NCBI GenBank assembly: GCA_002842395.1
Contig: PHCV01000005.1
Location: 62,001 to 126,000 of the forward strand
Source of the DNA: Betaproteobacteria bacterium HGW-Betaproteobacteria-11
GTDB taxonomy: Bacteria > Pseudomonadota > Gammaproteobacteria > Burkholderiales > Rhodocyclaceae
Reading direction: 5' to 3'
Length of the DNA: 64,000 nucleotides
The translations under genes and the position numbers were made by a program. Below are positions 55,578 to 64,000 of this stretch, in pieces. Every line of letters starts with the position of its first letter. Position 1 is the stretch's first letter. Below the pieces are notes generated by a model, which worked only from the letters and a program-made list of their open reading frames with translations, ran no database searches and was not told where the DNA came from.

Positions 55578-55745
55578 ATGAGAGAACTTTCCGAGGCTGA
55601 AGCCGGCCTGCTGGTTCCCCTGATGGTGATCGGGTTTATCATTCTGTTTTTTTCGCTGCTTTTTGCTTACGAACGCTGGTCCGTGCGTCGCAGGCCGATG
55701 CAGCAGGATACGGGGAACGACGACGAATCGCCGCCTAGGGAATAG
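55578..55745 (+). CDS. Single-helix small membrane protein 2
   Basis: A 55-residue protein beginning MRELSEAEAGLLVPLMVIGF, with one membrane helix, AYERWSVRRRP and an acidic C-terminal tail. Aligned without gaps over the first 34 residues it is about half identical to small protein 1, 18 bp upstream. Tandem duplication is therefore likely. The positive charges after the helix place the C-terminus in the cytoplasm. Confidence 0.75.
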   Translation: MRELSEAEAGLLVPLMVIGFIILFFSLLFAYERWSVRRRPMQQDTGNDDESPPRE

Positions 55746-55799
55746 ACTCCACCTTGTCTGCTATCCTTCCCCTCTTTTGCACATCTCAGGAGTGTTTGC

Positions 55800-56366
55800 A
55801 TGAAGTTACTACCCCCCCGGGTGGGGCCGTGGTGGCTGGCCTGCGGCCTGTCCCTCGCGGTGCTCGCCGCTTGCGGCGAACCAGCCGAGACCTTGTCGGT
55901 GGCCGCCGCCGGGGCGAAGCTACGCACCGGTCTGGCGAACACTCCGCAGACTTGGGCATTTCCGGAAAACATGAGCAAGGACGCGTATTCCAGGAATGCC
56001 GTTCTGCGCCAGAAACTTGAGAGCATGCAGAAAAAGGGTTTGCTCGAACTGGTCGATGAAGGCCAGGGCTGGTATGTGAAACTGACGCCCCAGGGCGAAA
56101 GCTACCGCATGAGCCATGACCCGACCAAACCGGATGTCAAGGGCGAGGCCATCGTGCGGACAGGAATGCGGGAACTCGATCAGGTCGACTCGGTCGGAGA
56201 ACTGCAGACGAATCAGGGCGCGAAGGTGCGCGACACGTTATTTACCTGGCATTACAGCGAGGTCACGCCCTTCGGCGAGGCTCTCGGGCTGAAGCCAAAC
56301 CAGCCGCAGCAATCGAAATCGGCCGCCGTGTTGTTTGGCGAGGACTGGCGTTTCGTCGAACAGTAG
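55800..56366 (+). CDS. Lipoprotein of unknown function, copy A
   Basis: The 188-residue protein has a signal peptide with lipobox LAAC (Cys25). The mature part has NMSKDAYSRNAVLRQKLESM, a helix-turn-like piece with MQKKGLLELVDEGQGWYVKL, and TWHYSEVTPFGEALGL near the end. It is paralogous to the minus-strand gene at 56632-57207. CAGGAG precedes the ATG. It follows the CuMMO cluster by 54 bp and could be co-expressed with it. Confidence 0.78.
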   Translation: MKLLPPRVGPWWLACGLSLAVLAACGEPAETLSVAAAGAKLRTGLANTPQTWAFPENMSKDAYSRNAVLRQKLESMQKKGLLELVDEGQGWYVKLTPQGESYRMSHDPTKPDVKGEAIVRTGMRELDQVDSVGELQTNQGAKVRDTLFTWHYSEVTPFGEALGLKPNQPQQSKSAAVLFGEDWRFVEQ

Positions 56367-56379
56367 CGCGCTTCAACTC

Positions 56380-56570
56380 TAAAATTCGGCGGGCAAGGCC
56401 TGCGGCCTGGCTGAACAAGTCGCCTGCCCGCACAAGTGGGCATTCCATTCGTTGATTTTCATGGATTCCCGCTTCGCCCGCCGCGAAGCGGAGTTGCCTG
56501 CCCCCGCAGGGGAATTCCAGGCATGCAAAGCCCCGGGTGTGTCAAGACCGCGGGAATGACGAAGCCGGGC
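56380..56570. repeat. REP-like palindromic repeats between the paralogous lipoproteins
   Basis: Contains CCTGCCCGCACAAGTGGGCA, CTGCCCCCGCAGGGGAATTC and GACCGCGGGAATGACG, the same type of palindromic unit as at 40185 and 51095. No gene is seen. Confidence 0.65.
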
Positions 56571-56631
56571 TTTTTCAGCGCTTTCTCAATCCTCCGGTTC
56601 GCGCAAGTCTTTTGTTATCGGCCAGGCTGGC

Positions 56632-57207
56632 TCATTCGATGGAAAAACGCCAGCCGTCGCCGAACAGCACGGCAGGCACACTGGCCTTGGTCTGTTCGCC
56701 AGGCGTCAGCCCAAGGACTTCGCCGAAGGGCGTGACCTCGCTGTAATGCCAGGTGTAAGAAGCTTCCCGCGAAGTGGCGCCCCCGGAGTTGGTGCGTGGT
56801 TCCCCGAGCGAGTCGATTCGATCGAGTGCCCTGGTCGCGCTGCGCACGACGACCTCTCCTTTGAGGATCGGGCGGCCGATGTCATCGCTCAGGCGATAAG
56901 CCTCGCCCTTGGGTGACAGTTTCACATGCCAGCCGGAACCTGGCGCTACGGCAAGCACATCCAGCAGCCCCTTGGCGTGCAAGGCTTCGAGTTGGCGGCG
57001 GAGTGTCGCGTTTTGGTCATACTCGGTGCGGGTCATATTTTCCTGAAATGACCAGACCTGCGGCCGCGCCGCCAGCGCGGCGCGAATTTTTGTTTCGGCG
57101 TCGGCTATCGACAGCTCGCGGGAGGCCTTGCCGCAACCGGCAAGCAGGGCCAGAAGCAGGACAGGGAGCCAAACGTGGCGCCCTGCCGGGTTGGGGAATA
57201 AACGCAT
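56632..57207 (-). CDS. Lipoprotein of unknown function, copy B
   Basis: The 191-residue protein has lipobox LLAGC (Cys25) and aligns throughout with copy A: QENMTRTEYDQNATLRRQLE, HAKGLLDVL, GWHVKLSPKGEAYRL, YTWHYSEVTPFGEVLGL and LFGDGWRF. The two genes converge head-on with REP-like DNA between them. The function is unknown. Confidence 0.78.
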   Translation of the reverse strand: MRLFPNPAGRHVWLPVLLLALLAGCGKASRELSIADAETKIRAALAARPQVWSFQENMTRTEYDQNATLRRQLEALHAKGLLDVLAVAPGSGWHVKLSPKGEAYRLSDDIGRPILKGEVVVRSATRALDRIDSLGEPRTNSGGATSREASYTWHYSEVTPFGEVLGLTPGEQTKASVPAVLFGDGWRFSIE

Positions 57208-57291
57208 AGATCGCTCCAGGATGGATCAAGGGGGAAAGGATAGCAGAGTCGCCTGGCGACCCGGCAGCCGGCAGGGTCAGCGGGCGTGCGC

Positions 57292-58749
57292 TCAGGCCGT
57301 GCCGCCGACCGTCAGCCCGTCGATCCGCAGCGTCGGCTGACCGACGCCGACCGGCACGCTCTGGCCTTCCTTGCCGCAGGTGCCGACGCCGGGGTCGAGG
57401 GCGAGATCGTTGCCGATCATCGACACCCGGGTCATCGCCTCGGGGCCGCTGCCGATCAGCGTCGCGCCCTTGACCGGGCGGCCGATGCGGCCGTCTTCGA
57501 TCAGGTAGGCTTCAGCGGTGGAGAAAACGAACTTGCCACTGGTGATATCCACCTGGCCGCCGCCGAAGTTGGCGGCATAGAGCCCCTTTTTCACCGAGCG
57601 GATGATTTCCTCGGGCGAATGATCGCCTGCCAGCATCATGGTGTTGGTCATGCGCGGCAGCGGCAGGTGGGCGAACGATTCGCGCCGGCCGTTGCCGGTG
57701 GGCGCGGCGCCCATCAGCCGGGCATTGAGCGTGTCCTGCAGATAGCCGACGAGGATGCCGTCCTCGATCAGCACGGTGCGTTGCGTCGGATTGCCTTCGT
57801 CATCGATGGTGAGCGAGCCGCGACGATTTGCCAGGGTGCCGTCATCGACCACGGTGACGCCCCTGGCGGCGACCCGTTCGCCGATGCGGCCGGAGAAGGT
57901 CGAGCTGCCCTTGCGATTGAAATCGCCCTCCAGGCCATGGCCGACGGCTTCGTGGAGCAGGATGCCAGGCCAGCCGGAGCCGAGCACGACGGTCATTTCG
58001 CCGGCCGGCGCCGGTTGCGCCTCGAGATTGACCGCGGCCTGATGCACGGCTTCGCGGGCGTACTGGCGCAGCACGTCATCGGTGAAGTAGCCGAAGTCGA
58101 AGCGCCCGCCGCCGCCTGCCGATCCCTGTTCGCGGTGGCTGTTGTGTTCGAGGATGACGGTCAGCGAGACGCGCACCAGAGGCCGCACGTCGGCGGCGAG
58201 CTGGCCATCGCTGCGGGCGATCAGCACTACTTCCCAACTGCCGCCCAGATGCGCCATGATCTGCTTGACCCGCGGATCGAGTGCGCGGGCGAAGCCCTCC
58301 AGGCGCTCGAGCAGGGCGACCTTGGCGGCGGCATCGAGCGAGGCGATGGGGTCGTCGCTTGGGTAGAGCGACGGAAAAACTCGGCGCTGGCGGGACGGCG
58401 AGGCGGCCAGCCGTGGTGGCAGGCGCTGTGCGCCGGCGCTGGCGATGGCGCGGGTGGTGTCGGCCGCGGACTGCAGAGCGGCCAGGTTGATGTCATCGGA
58501 ATAGGCGAAGGCGGTTTTCTCGCCGGCGATGGCTCTGCAGCCGACGCCCTGCTCGATGTTGAAACTGCCCGATTTGACGATGCCTTCCTCGAGGCTCCAG
58601 GCCTCCGAGCGGCCATACTGGAAATACAGATCGGCGAAATCGATGTGATGACCCAGCAGCCGGCCGAGGATGGACTCCAGCTTGAAGGGGGCGAGTCCGT
58701 ACGGGGCGAGCAGGGTGCGTTCGGCAAGCGCAAGCGAATCGGTCATCAA
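57292..58749 (-). CDS. tldD: Metalloprotease TldD
   Basis: The 485-residue protein has the zinc motif [11 protein letters not shown] (HExxxH), the region [17 protein letters not shown] and [20 protein letters not shown]. With TldE it forms a protease for modified peptides and CcdA. No tldE is in the window. A 14/15 antisense match to the dispersed repeat at 58376 encodes [12 protein letters not shown], in a segment that looks longer than in relatives. Confidence 0.95.
   Translation of the reverse strand: MMTDSLALAERTLLAPYGLAPFKLESILGRLLGHHIDFADLYFQYGRSEAWSLEEGIVKSGSFNIEQGVGCRAIAGEKTAFAYSDDINLAALQSAADTTRAIASAGAQRLPPRLAASPSRQRRVFPSLYPSDDPIASLDAAAKVALLERLEGFARALDPRVKQIMAHLGGSWEVVLIARSDGQLAADVRPLVRVSLTVILEHNSHREQGSAGGGGRFDFGYFTDDVLRQYAREAVHQAAVNLEAQPAPAGEMTVVLGSGWPGILLHEAVGHGLEGDFNRKGSSTFSGRIGERVAARGVTVVDDGTLANRRGSLTIDDEGNPTQRTVLIEDGILVGYLQDTLNARLMGAAPTGNGRRESFAHLPLPRMTNTMMLAGDHSPEEIIRSVKKGLYAANFGGGQVDITSGKFVFSTAEAYLIEDGRIGRPVKGATLIGSGPEAMTRVSMIGNDLALDPGVGTCGKEGQSVPVGVGQPTLRIDGLTVGGTA
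58376..58390 (+). repeat. Dispersed 15-mer variant (14/15), antisense in tldD
   Basis: AAAACTCGGCGCTGG followed by CGGGACGGCGAGG, a full match to the extended consensus. Confidence 0.75.
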
Positions 58750-58756
58750 AATATCC

Positions 58757-59551
58757 TCAGAAAATACGGTGCTGCAGGGCCGGCAGGCGGCGACGAAGCT
58801 CGGTCAGGCGCGTGGCGGAAAACTCGGCCATCACCACTGCTTCTCCTGTTGCATGGCAAGCGAGAATCTCGCCCCAGGGATCGACGATCATGCTGTGGCC
58901 GTGAGTGCGGCGGCCACCGGGATGCAGGCCGCCCTGCGCCGCAGCCAGAACATAACACTGATTCTCGATGGCGCGGGCGCGCAGCAGGAGTTCCCAGTGG
59001 GCACGGCCGGTGGTGGCGGTGAAGGCGGCGGGCAACACGATCAGATCGAGTGTCCCCATGCGCCGGAACAGCTCGGGGAAGCGCAGGTCATAGCAGATCC
59101 CCAGGCCGACGCGCAGGCCGGCGATGGAAACGGTGGCGATGTCTTCGCCGGCCTCGATCGTCTCGCCTTCGGCGTAATGCTCCTCGCCGTTGTCGAAGGC
59201 GAACAGGTGAATTTTGTCATAGCGAGCGACGCGCTGGCCCTGCGGGTCGAAGACCAGAGTGCTGTTGCGCAGCTTGTCCGGTTCGCGGGCGACAAGCGGC
59301 ATTGAACCGCCGATCAGCCACAGGCCGTGGCGTTTCGCCGTCGCGGCGAGAAAATCCTGGATCGGGCCGGCGCCGTCGGCTTCGCGTGCGGCGAGGCGCT
59401 CGGCATCGCTGGCGCCGATCAGCGGAAAGTATTCGGGCAGGGCGACGATCCGCGCCCCGGCGGTCGCGGCCTGTTCGATCAGTCGCGCGGCGGTTTCCAG
59501 GTTGGCCGCTACCTCGGGTCCGGAAACCATCTGAATGGCGGCAAGCTTCAC
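58757..59551 (-). CDS. Nitrilase-family carbon-nitrogen hydrolase (Nit1-like)
   Basis: The 264-residue protein has the Glu-Lys-Cys triad: Glu40 in ALPEYFPL, Lys in RYDKIHLF and Cys in [15 protein letters not shown]. Nit1-type enzymes hydrolyse deaminated glutathione, often annotated as carbon-nitrogen hydrolase next to yhdP and tldD in betaproteobacteria. Its start overlaps the yhdP stop by 4 bp. Confidence 0.9.
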   Translation of the reverse strand: MKLAAIQMVSGPEVAANLETAARLIEQAATAGARIVALPEYFPLIGASDAERLAAREADGAGPIQDFLAATAKRHGLWLIGGSMPLVAREPDKLRNSTLVFDPQGQRVARYDKIHLFAFDNGEEHYAEGETIEAGEDIATVSIAGLRVGLGICYDLRFPELFRRMGTLDLIVLPAAFTATTGRAHWELLLRARAIENQCYVLAAAQGGLHPGGRRTHGHSMIVDPWGEILACHATGEAVVMAEFSATRLTELRRRLPALQHRIF

Positions 59552-62500
59552 TTTGTGGCGTCCCCGCCCTGTCCGCCGGCCTGTCCCAGTTTTTCGACCT
59601 TGGGATCGGCCCAGCTGCCGCTGATCCGGTATTCGTAGGCGAATGCCTGATCGAGCGGGTCCTTGAGGATTTTCTGTGCGGCATAGGCGATGGCCCCGGC
59701 GACCGGGTTGGCGAGCATGGCGCCGACGGCAACGCTCTCGCCCAGCGCCGGCTGCACGCGCACCTTGAGTTGCTGGGTCTCGGCGCCGAGATCGACTGTT
59801 CCATTCATCAGGATTTTCGCCGCCGGACCGCGGATCTGCAGGTCGCTGGTTTCCATCACGCCACGCTTGACGGCGAACTGGCCGGAGATCGCATCGAAGG
59901 CGAAGCCCTCGCTGAAAATATCGCGGAAGTCGAGGGTGATCCGGCGCGGTAGCGATTGCAGGCTGAGAATGCCGAGCAGGCGGCCGACCCCCGGCTCGAG
60001 CTTGTTGAACTGGCCGCTGCCGGCGGCGAGGGTCAGCCTGCCATCCAGAGTCGGATAGTCGACGCGGAAGGGCGGGCCTTGCCAGGTCAACTGGCCGCCG
60101 AGGCTGCCATTGCCGCGGCGGATCGCGCCGGGATAGCCGACCCGCGCCAGCATTTTTTCGAGGCTCTTCGCCGTCAGTTTGAAATCAACGCGAGTGAGCG
60201 ATGGCCGCGGTCGCCAGTAAGCCTCGGCATCCAGAACGCCATCGTCGCTGCCCAGCAGGAGACGGGTGTGCCAGGCGCCGTCGCTGTTTTCGGCGGCAAG
60301 ATGCAGGTTGCCCAGCAGCCGGTTGCGGTAGGACAACTCGCCGATGACGAGATCCAGCGCCGGCAAGTGATCGATCACGGCATCGGCTTTGGCCTGCAGG
60401 GTTTCCGGCGTGACGGCGGTCTCGGGCAGTGCGAACTTGTCCAGGCGAGCCAGCAATTTGCCGTTGCCGGAGCCGATCCATTCAAAACTGCCGGAGAGCT
60501 CGCGGCTTTTGAGGTCGAAACGCAGCGGCGCGGAGACATTGGCGCGACTGCCGTTGAGACGGACGTCGTGCGCCTCCTGGTCGAACAGGGTCAGCGCCGC
60601 CGTGCGCAGATCGAACTGGAGTTCCGGCAGGACGGGCAGTGCGTCCGCCTCACCCTTGCCACCCTCGGTCAGCAGGCGACGCCAGGTCGCGGCATCGACC
60701 CGGGGCAGATCGACGGCGACCAGCACGCCGCGCTCGGGCAGGGCGGCGGTGGTCGTGCCGATGGCCAGCAGCCCGCGGCTGATCTGCGGCGGGCCGAGAT
60801 TGCGCTGGCGCACCAGTTGCAGGCGCGCGACATGCCCCAGACTTACGTTCAGCAGGTCCTGTGACACGGGCGCCGCAGCCGGACGAGCGGCATTCGCCGC
60901 CTTGCCGGTGTCAGCACTGCGTGCCCGTGTGGGAATTTTTCTGGCCGGGGCAGGCAACGCTGCCTCGACCGGCTTGCGCTCGAAGCTCAGCGCCAGTGGC
61001 GTATTCGTCGATTTGTTGAAGGGCGCGGGCAGGCTCGAGGCCAGACCGACCAGGTTCGAGGCGATCTTGATCGCCGCGGTTTTTTTCTTGACCTGGACAG
61101 TGCCGTTCCATTTGAAGCCGCCGGAGAGATTATCGAGCAGCGGGTGGGCGAACTGGCGGCGCAACGTGGTGATGCCGACCTCGCCGGTGGCGTCGACCTG
61201 CACCCGGCCATCGCCAGTCGTTTTTACATCCACCGTCAGTGGGGTTTCCAACAGGGTGGCGCGAATCCCGCGCGCTTCGAGATGATCGGCGGTAAATCCA
61301 AGTTCCCCTTTCACCGCGCCAAGCGGTGGCAGGTCGCTATCGACGGTGAGCCGGTTATCGTCGAAGCGGTAGCGGCCGGCGACGGTGGCATCGGCGATAT
61401 GGCGCAGCGGCAGGCGCAGATCGAGTGCGAGCGTGCCAGGGCCGGCGGCCTTCATGTCTTCGGTGAAATGGTCGATTCGCTCGCCGACCGGGCTGGCTTC
61501 GATGAAGCGCAGGAAATCGGCGGTCGGGCCCGTCGCCGTACCGCTCACCGCGAGCAGTTCGTTCACCGCTTCGAGATCGGCAATTTCGGCTTTGACGTCG
61601 GTCAGATCGACGCCGAAGATGCGCCCGGTGCGTCCGCTGATCAGCATGCGTTCACCGGAGAACAGCAACTCGCCATCGATGCCGGTGATTTCCGGCCAGG
61701 TGCTGGCATAGCGCAGCCGGGCATCGTGGAAACGGCCGCGCACCTCGAACAGGCCGCCGTGTCCGCCGCGGAAGGGAAACTGGCGCAGATCGCCCTTCAA
61801 TTTGATCGTCGCCTCGCTGGCGATGCCGCCCAGGATGCTGGCCTGCAGCCAGTTGTGCGTGTCCTGGCCGACGACGCGCGGCATATAGCGCCACACCGCA
61901 TCGCCACGCGCCTGGCTGAGGCGGGCGGTGAGGTCGATCTCGCCCGGGCCTTCGCCCCGGCCGTGCCAGACACCGCTGGCCTCGCCACTGGCATCGGCAT
62001 TGCGAAAGCTGGCCTGACGCAGGTTGAGGTGCAGGCCGTCGGTGGCGGCTTTCCAGTCGAGCGTGGCCGTCACGGTGTCGAGGGTGAGCCGTGGCTGGGT
62101 GAAAATTTCCGGCAGTTCGATGACGCTGTTCTGGCCGTTGAGGGCCAGCGTGCCGCCCTGATCGCCGCCCTCGATCTTGCCGCTGAGGTTGGCAATGCGT
62201 GCCAGCGGACCAATCTCGCTGCCGCCCAGATTCTCGAAGCGGCCCTTGAGCGACCACTGCGGTTTGCTCGTGGCGGAGCTTGCCGCATCTGCGCCGCCGG
62301 TCGCCCAGCGTGCCGAATAATCGAGCAGACGACCGCGCGGTGCGTGGCGGAGCAGCGACTCGCGCACCGCGGACGGCAGCGGCAGGTAGGTCGCCAGCCG
62401 GTCGAGGGTGGTCAGGTCGAGCTGATTGCCACTGATTTCCGCCGTCTCGCCATCCGCTACGGCGAGGAGAGCGTTTCTTGCTCGACCGCCTTGTAGCGCA

Positions 62501-63633
62501 GTTGTTTTACCAGCGCCGACTTTTTCGGACACGGACTTTCGCCAGGCGAGACTGAAGTCGGTCGGTGGCAGCGCCCAGCCCTCTTGCGTGACCAGCGCCA
62601 GGCGACGGGTCTCAAGACTGAAGTTTTCCGTTCCGTCGTCGAGCCGTTGCGCCTTGATTCGTCCGTCGAGTGTGCGCAGGGCGAGTTCGGGCAGGTCGGC
62701 GGCAAGTTGCAGGCGCAGGCCGGCCAGGCGTACGTCGGCGGTGACGGCCGTGATCTGCCGGCGGGCGAAGTCGAGCCACAGGCGCAGTCCGCCGTGGCCG
62801 GCGGGCAGGGCCAGCGGATAATCGAACCAGGCTTGCCAGATCGCCAGATCGGCGCCGTCGGCCTCGGCATACAGGCTGCCTTGCCAGTGTTCGGGCAGCA
62901 GGCGGTTATCCCCGCTTTCCCGCAGATCGCCGCGCAGTTCCAGTCGTTCGGCCAGGTGTTGCGGCGGCGAGGCGGCGAGGCCGAAGCGATGCCGGCGGCC
63001 GTTGTTGTCGAGCTGAAAGTTGAGATGGGCGAGATCGAGCGGCGGCGCAGCGCGCAATTCATCATGCCAGGCAAGATGGGCGTCGTGAATGACGATACGG
63101 CGCTGGGCCAGCAGCCAGTCGACGAAGCCGGGCTGCTCGTTTTGCGTCGGATCGATTTCCAGCCCGGCCACGAAAAGATGACCATTCGTCTCGCGGCGGA
63201 TGACGAGTTGTGGCGCCTCTATGGCCAGCTTCGCCAGCCGCGGTTGCAGATACAGCAGCGAACTCCAGCCTACTTCGGCCTCGATTTTATCGAAGCCGAG
63301 AGCCGGCCGGCCGGTACTGTCGCGGACCTCGAACCCCTCGATGGTCAGCAGCGGATGCAGACCCCGCCAGCCACCGGTGATATGCCGGATCGCTACAGGC
63401 CGGTTCACCGCGCGGGCCAGCGCTGTCTCGATATCGCCACGATAATTTTCGATCTGCGGCAAAACCAGGTAGCGCAGGGCGAGCAGTAACAGGCCGAAGG
63501 CGAAATAGCCAGCCACCGCGCTCCACCCCAGAACGCGCGCCACGACAGGTAGCCAGGGCTGGTCGAGCAGGCGACGGAGGAGGGGCAGCGAGCGCAGCCG
63601 CAGCAGAACGTTGAAGAGCGAAAAACGGGACAT
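59548..63633 (-). CDS. yhdP: YhdP/AsmA-like envelope protein
   Basis: From the ATG at 63633 (MSRFSLFNVLLRLRSLPLLR) the product is about 1361 residues. A single N-terminal membrane helix (ARVLGWSAVAGYFAFGLLLL) is followed by a very long beta-rich DUF3971 region and an AsmA_2-like C-terminus. YhdP-type proteins bridge the inner and outer membranes and move phospholipids. An exact dispersed 15-mer near residue 370 reads SEKVGAGKTTALQGG. Operon order yhdP, nitrilase, tldD is standard in the class. Confidence 0.92.
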   Translation of the reverse strand: MSRFSLFNVLLRLRSLPLLRRLLDQPWLPVVARVLGWSAVAGYFAFGLLLLALRYLVLPQIENYRGDIETALARAVNRPVAIRHITGGWRGLHPLLTIEGFEVRDSTGRPALGFDKIEAEVGWSSLLYLQPRLAKLAIEAPQLVIRRETNGHLFVAGLEIDPTQNEQPGFVDWLLAQRRIVIHDAHLAWHDELRAAPPLDLAHLNFQLDNNGRRHRFGLAASPPQHLAERLELRGDLRESGDNRLLPEHWQGSLYAEADGADLAIWQAWFDYPLALPAGHGGLRLWLDFARRQITAVTADVRLAGLRLQLAADLPELALRTLDGRIKAQRLDDGTENFSLETRRLALVTQEGWALPPTDFSLAWRKSVSEKVGAGKTTALQGGRARNALLAVADGETAEISGNQLDLTTLDRLATYLPLPSAVRESLLRHAPRGRLLDYSARWATGGADAASSATSKPQWSLKGRFENLGGSEIGPLARIANLSGKIEGGDQGGTLALNGQNSVIELPEIFTQPRLTLDTVTATLDWKAATDGLHLNLRQASFRNADASGEASGVWHGRGEGPGEIDLTARLSQARGDAVWRYMPRVVGQDTHNWLQASILGGIASEATIKLKGDLRQFPFRGGHGGLFEVRGRFHDARLRYASTWPEITGIDGELLFSGERMLISGRTGRIFGVDLTDVKAEIADLEAVNELLAVSGTATGPTADFLRFIEASPVGERIDHFTEDMKAAGPGTLALDLRLPLRHIADATVAGRYRFDDNRLTVDSDLPPLGAVKGELGFTADHLEARGIRATLLETPLTVDVKTTGDGRVQVDATGEVGITTLRRQFAHPLLDNLSGGFKWNGTVQVKKKTAAIKIASNLVGLASSLPAPFNKSTNTPLALSFERKPVEAALPAPARKIPTRARSADTGKAANAARPAAAPVSQDLLNVSLGHVARLQLVRQRNLGPPQISRGLLAIGTTTAALPERGVLVAVDLPRVDAATWRRLLTEGGKGEADALPVLPELQFDLRTAALTLFDQEAHDVRLNGSRANVSAPLRFDLKSRELSGSFEWIGSGNGKLLARLDKFALPETAVTPETLQAKADAVIDHLPALDLVIGELSYRNRLLGNLHLAAENSDGAWHTRLLLGSDDGVLDAEAYWRPRPSLTRVDFKLTAKSLEKMLARVGYPGAIRRGNGSLGGQLTWQGPPFRVDYPTLDGRLTLAAGSGQFNKLEPGVGRLLGILSLQSLPRRITLDFRDIFSEGFAFDAISGQFAVKRGVMETSDLQIRGPAAKILMNGTVDLGAETQQLKVRVQPALGESVAVGAMLANPVAGAIAYAAQKILKDPLDQAFAYEYRISGSWADPKVEKLGQAGGQGGDATK
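62510..62524 (-). repeat. Dispersed 15-mer, exact, in yhdP
   Basis: Exact core on the minus strand followed by TAAAACAACTG. Read KVGAGKT. Confidence 0.85.
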
Positions 63634-63701
63634 GAAGGGCGGAAGGGTGGCGGCGGTCGGGCTAGAATCGGCGTGCTTACCAAGGGTCTGAATTCTAACC
63701 G

Positions 63702-64000
63702 ATGCCTTCTCCCGCCGATATTCCTGCAACATCCCGTTACCTCGCGCGCCTGTTCGCCGTGTACCCGCAACTGGCGGCGGACGCGATGGCGCGTATCGAG
63801 CAGCCGGTCGCCGCCGCCGAGCTGCACGCCGTGCTCGCCGGCCGCAGCCTGAACGAGGTCAATCTGAAGCCGGCCCTGCGCGAATTGAAGCGCCGTGCCT
63901 ACGCCCGCATCGCCAGCCGCGATCTGGCGGGGAAGGCGACACTCGCCGAGGTGGTCGAGGCCATGACCCAGGTCGCCGAGCAGGCGGTGGCCACGGCGCA
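63702..64000 (+). CDS. glnE: Bifunctional glutamine synthetase adenylyltransferase, N-terminal part
   Basis: The frame starts MPSPADIPATSRYLARLFAV at 63702 and continues to the window end. LKPALRELKRRAYARIASRD and LAGKATLAEVVEAMTQVAEQ match the N-terminal nucleotidyltransferase domain entry of GlnE. It adenylylates and deadenylylates glutamine synthetase. It is divergent from yhdP, with 68 bp between. Confidence 0.85.
   Translation, partial: MPSPADIPATSRYLARLFAVYPQLAADAMARIEQPVAAAELHAVLAGRSLNEVNLKPALRELKRRAYARIASRDLAGKATLAEVVEAMTQVAEQAVATA

Noticed and set aside
57286-59022. A 578-codon plus-strand open frame
   Set aside because: It is antisense to tldD and the nitrilase gene; no family or ribosome binding site.

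Overview
The window is high-GC DNA from a betaproteobacterium, probably near Rhodocyclaceae/Nitrosomonadales. Support for this is the gene content and order (glgP-GH57-GH57-glgC, rarA-serS, crcB-hrpA, glnE divergent from yhdP-nitrilase-tldD) and the many 4-bp ATGA overlaps. The genus cannot be fixed from sequence reading alone.

Layout. 1-9.6 kb: a glycogen/alpha-glucan locus, with a leftward operon glgC > GH57 > GH57 > glgP (cut by the window edge) and a divergent phosphoribosyltransferase-glgB pair. 9.6-23.2 kb: housekeeping genes (DUF2934, glk, thyA, pepA, a conserved unknown, mogA, ydcF, a SPOR protein, ridA, recG, an LplT-like transporter, a uracil-DNA glycosylase-like protein, DUF998, sodC, SHOCT, DsrE). 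23.2-38.9 kb: a chromosomal integron. An IntI-type tyrosine integrase (37878-38870, with the IntI-specific insertion) diverges from about 15 gene cassettes, nearly all on the minus strand, separated by attC sites of about 55-100 bp. Cassettes encode a TIR + caspase-like pair (type IV Thoeris-like), a cytosine methyltransferase + HNH nuclease + Vsr unit, a YefM/YoeB-type toxin-antitoxin, a truncated haemoglobin, two SnoaL-like proteins, a cupin, a haloacid dehalogenase-like protein, a methyltransferase and several unknown membrane or coiled-coil proteins. Several attC sites are interrupted by IS110-type and IS1182-type elements that sit exactly at the AAC of the attC core site.

38.9-51.1 kb: rarA, a REP-rich gap, serS, mltF, tRNA-Ser(CGA), glnS, and the crcB-hrpA-EI24-CinA-like operon. 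51.4-55.8 kb: a copper membrane monooxygenase (CuMMO) locus, pmoC/amoC-pmoA/amoA-pmoB/amoB. It has a good sigma70-type promoter, a perfect hairpin between C and A and a rho-independent terminator after B. An AmoD/PmoD-like membrane protein and two short paralogous single-helix proteins follow. The oxidised substrate (methane, ammonia or a short alkane) cannot be decided here. 55.8-64 kb: two convergent paralogous lipoproteins, tldD, a nitrilase-family gene, yhdP and the start of glnE.

Across the whole window a 15-bp word, AAAAGTCGGCGCTGG, recurs (nine exact copies and six variants). Twelve of the 15 are inside coding regions, some as apparent in-frame insertions giving KVGAG(E/D/K)T peptides in unrelated proteins. 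This and the defence-rich integron are the least expected features; the CuMMO with its two tiny membrane proteins is the most functionally interesting locus.
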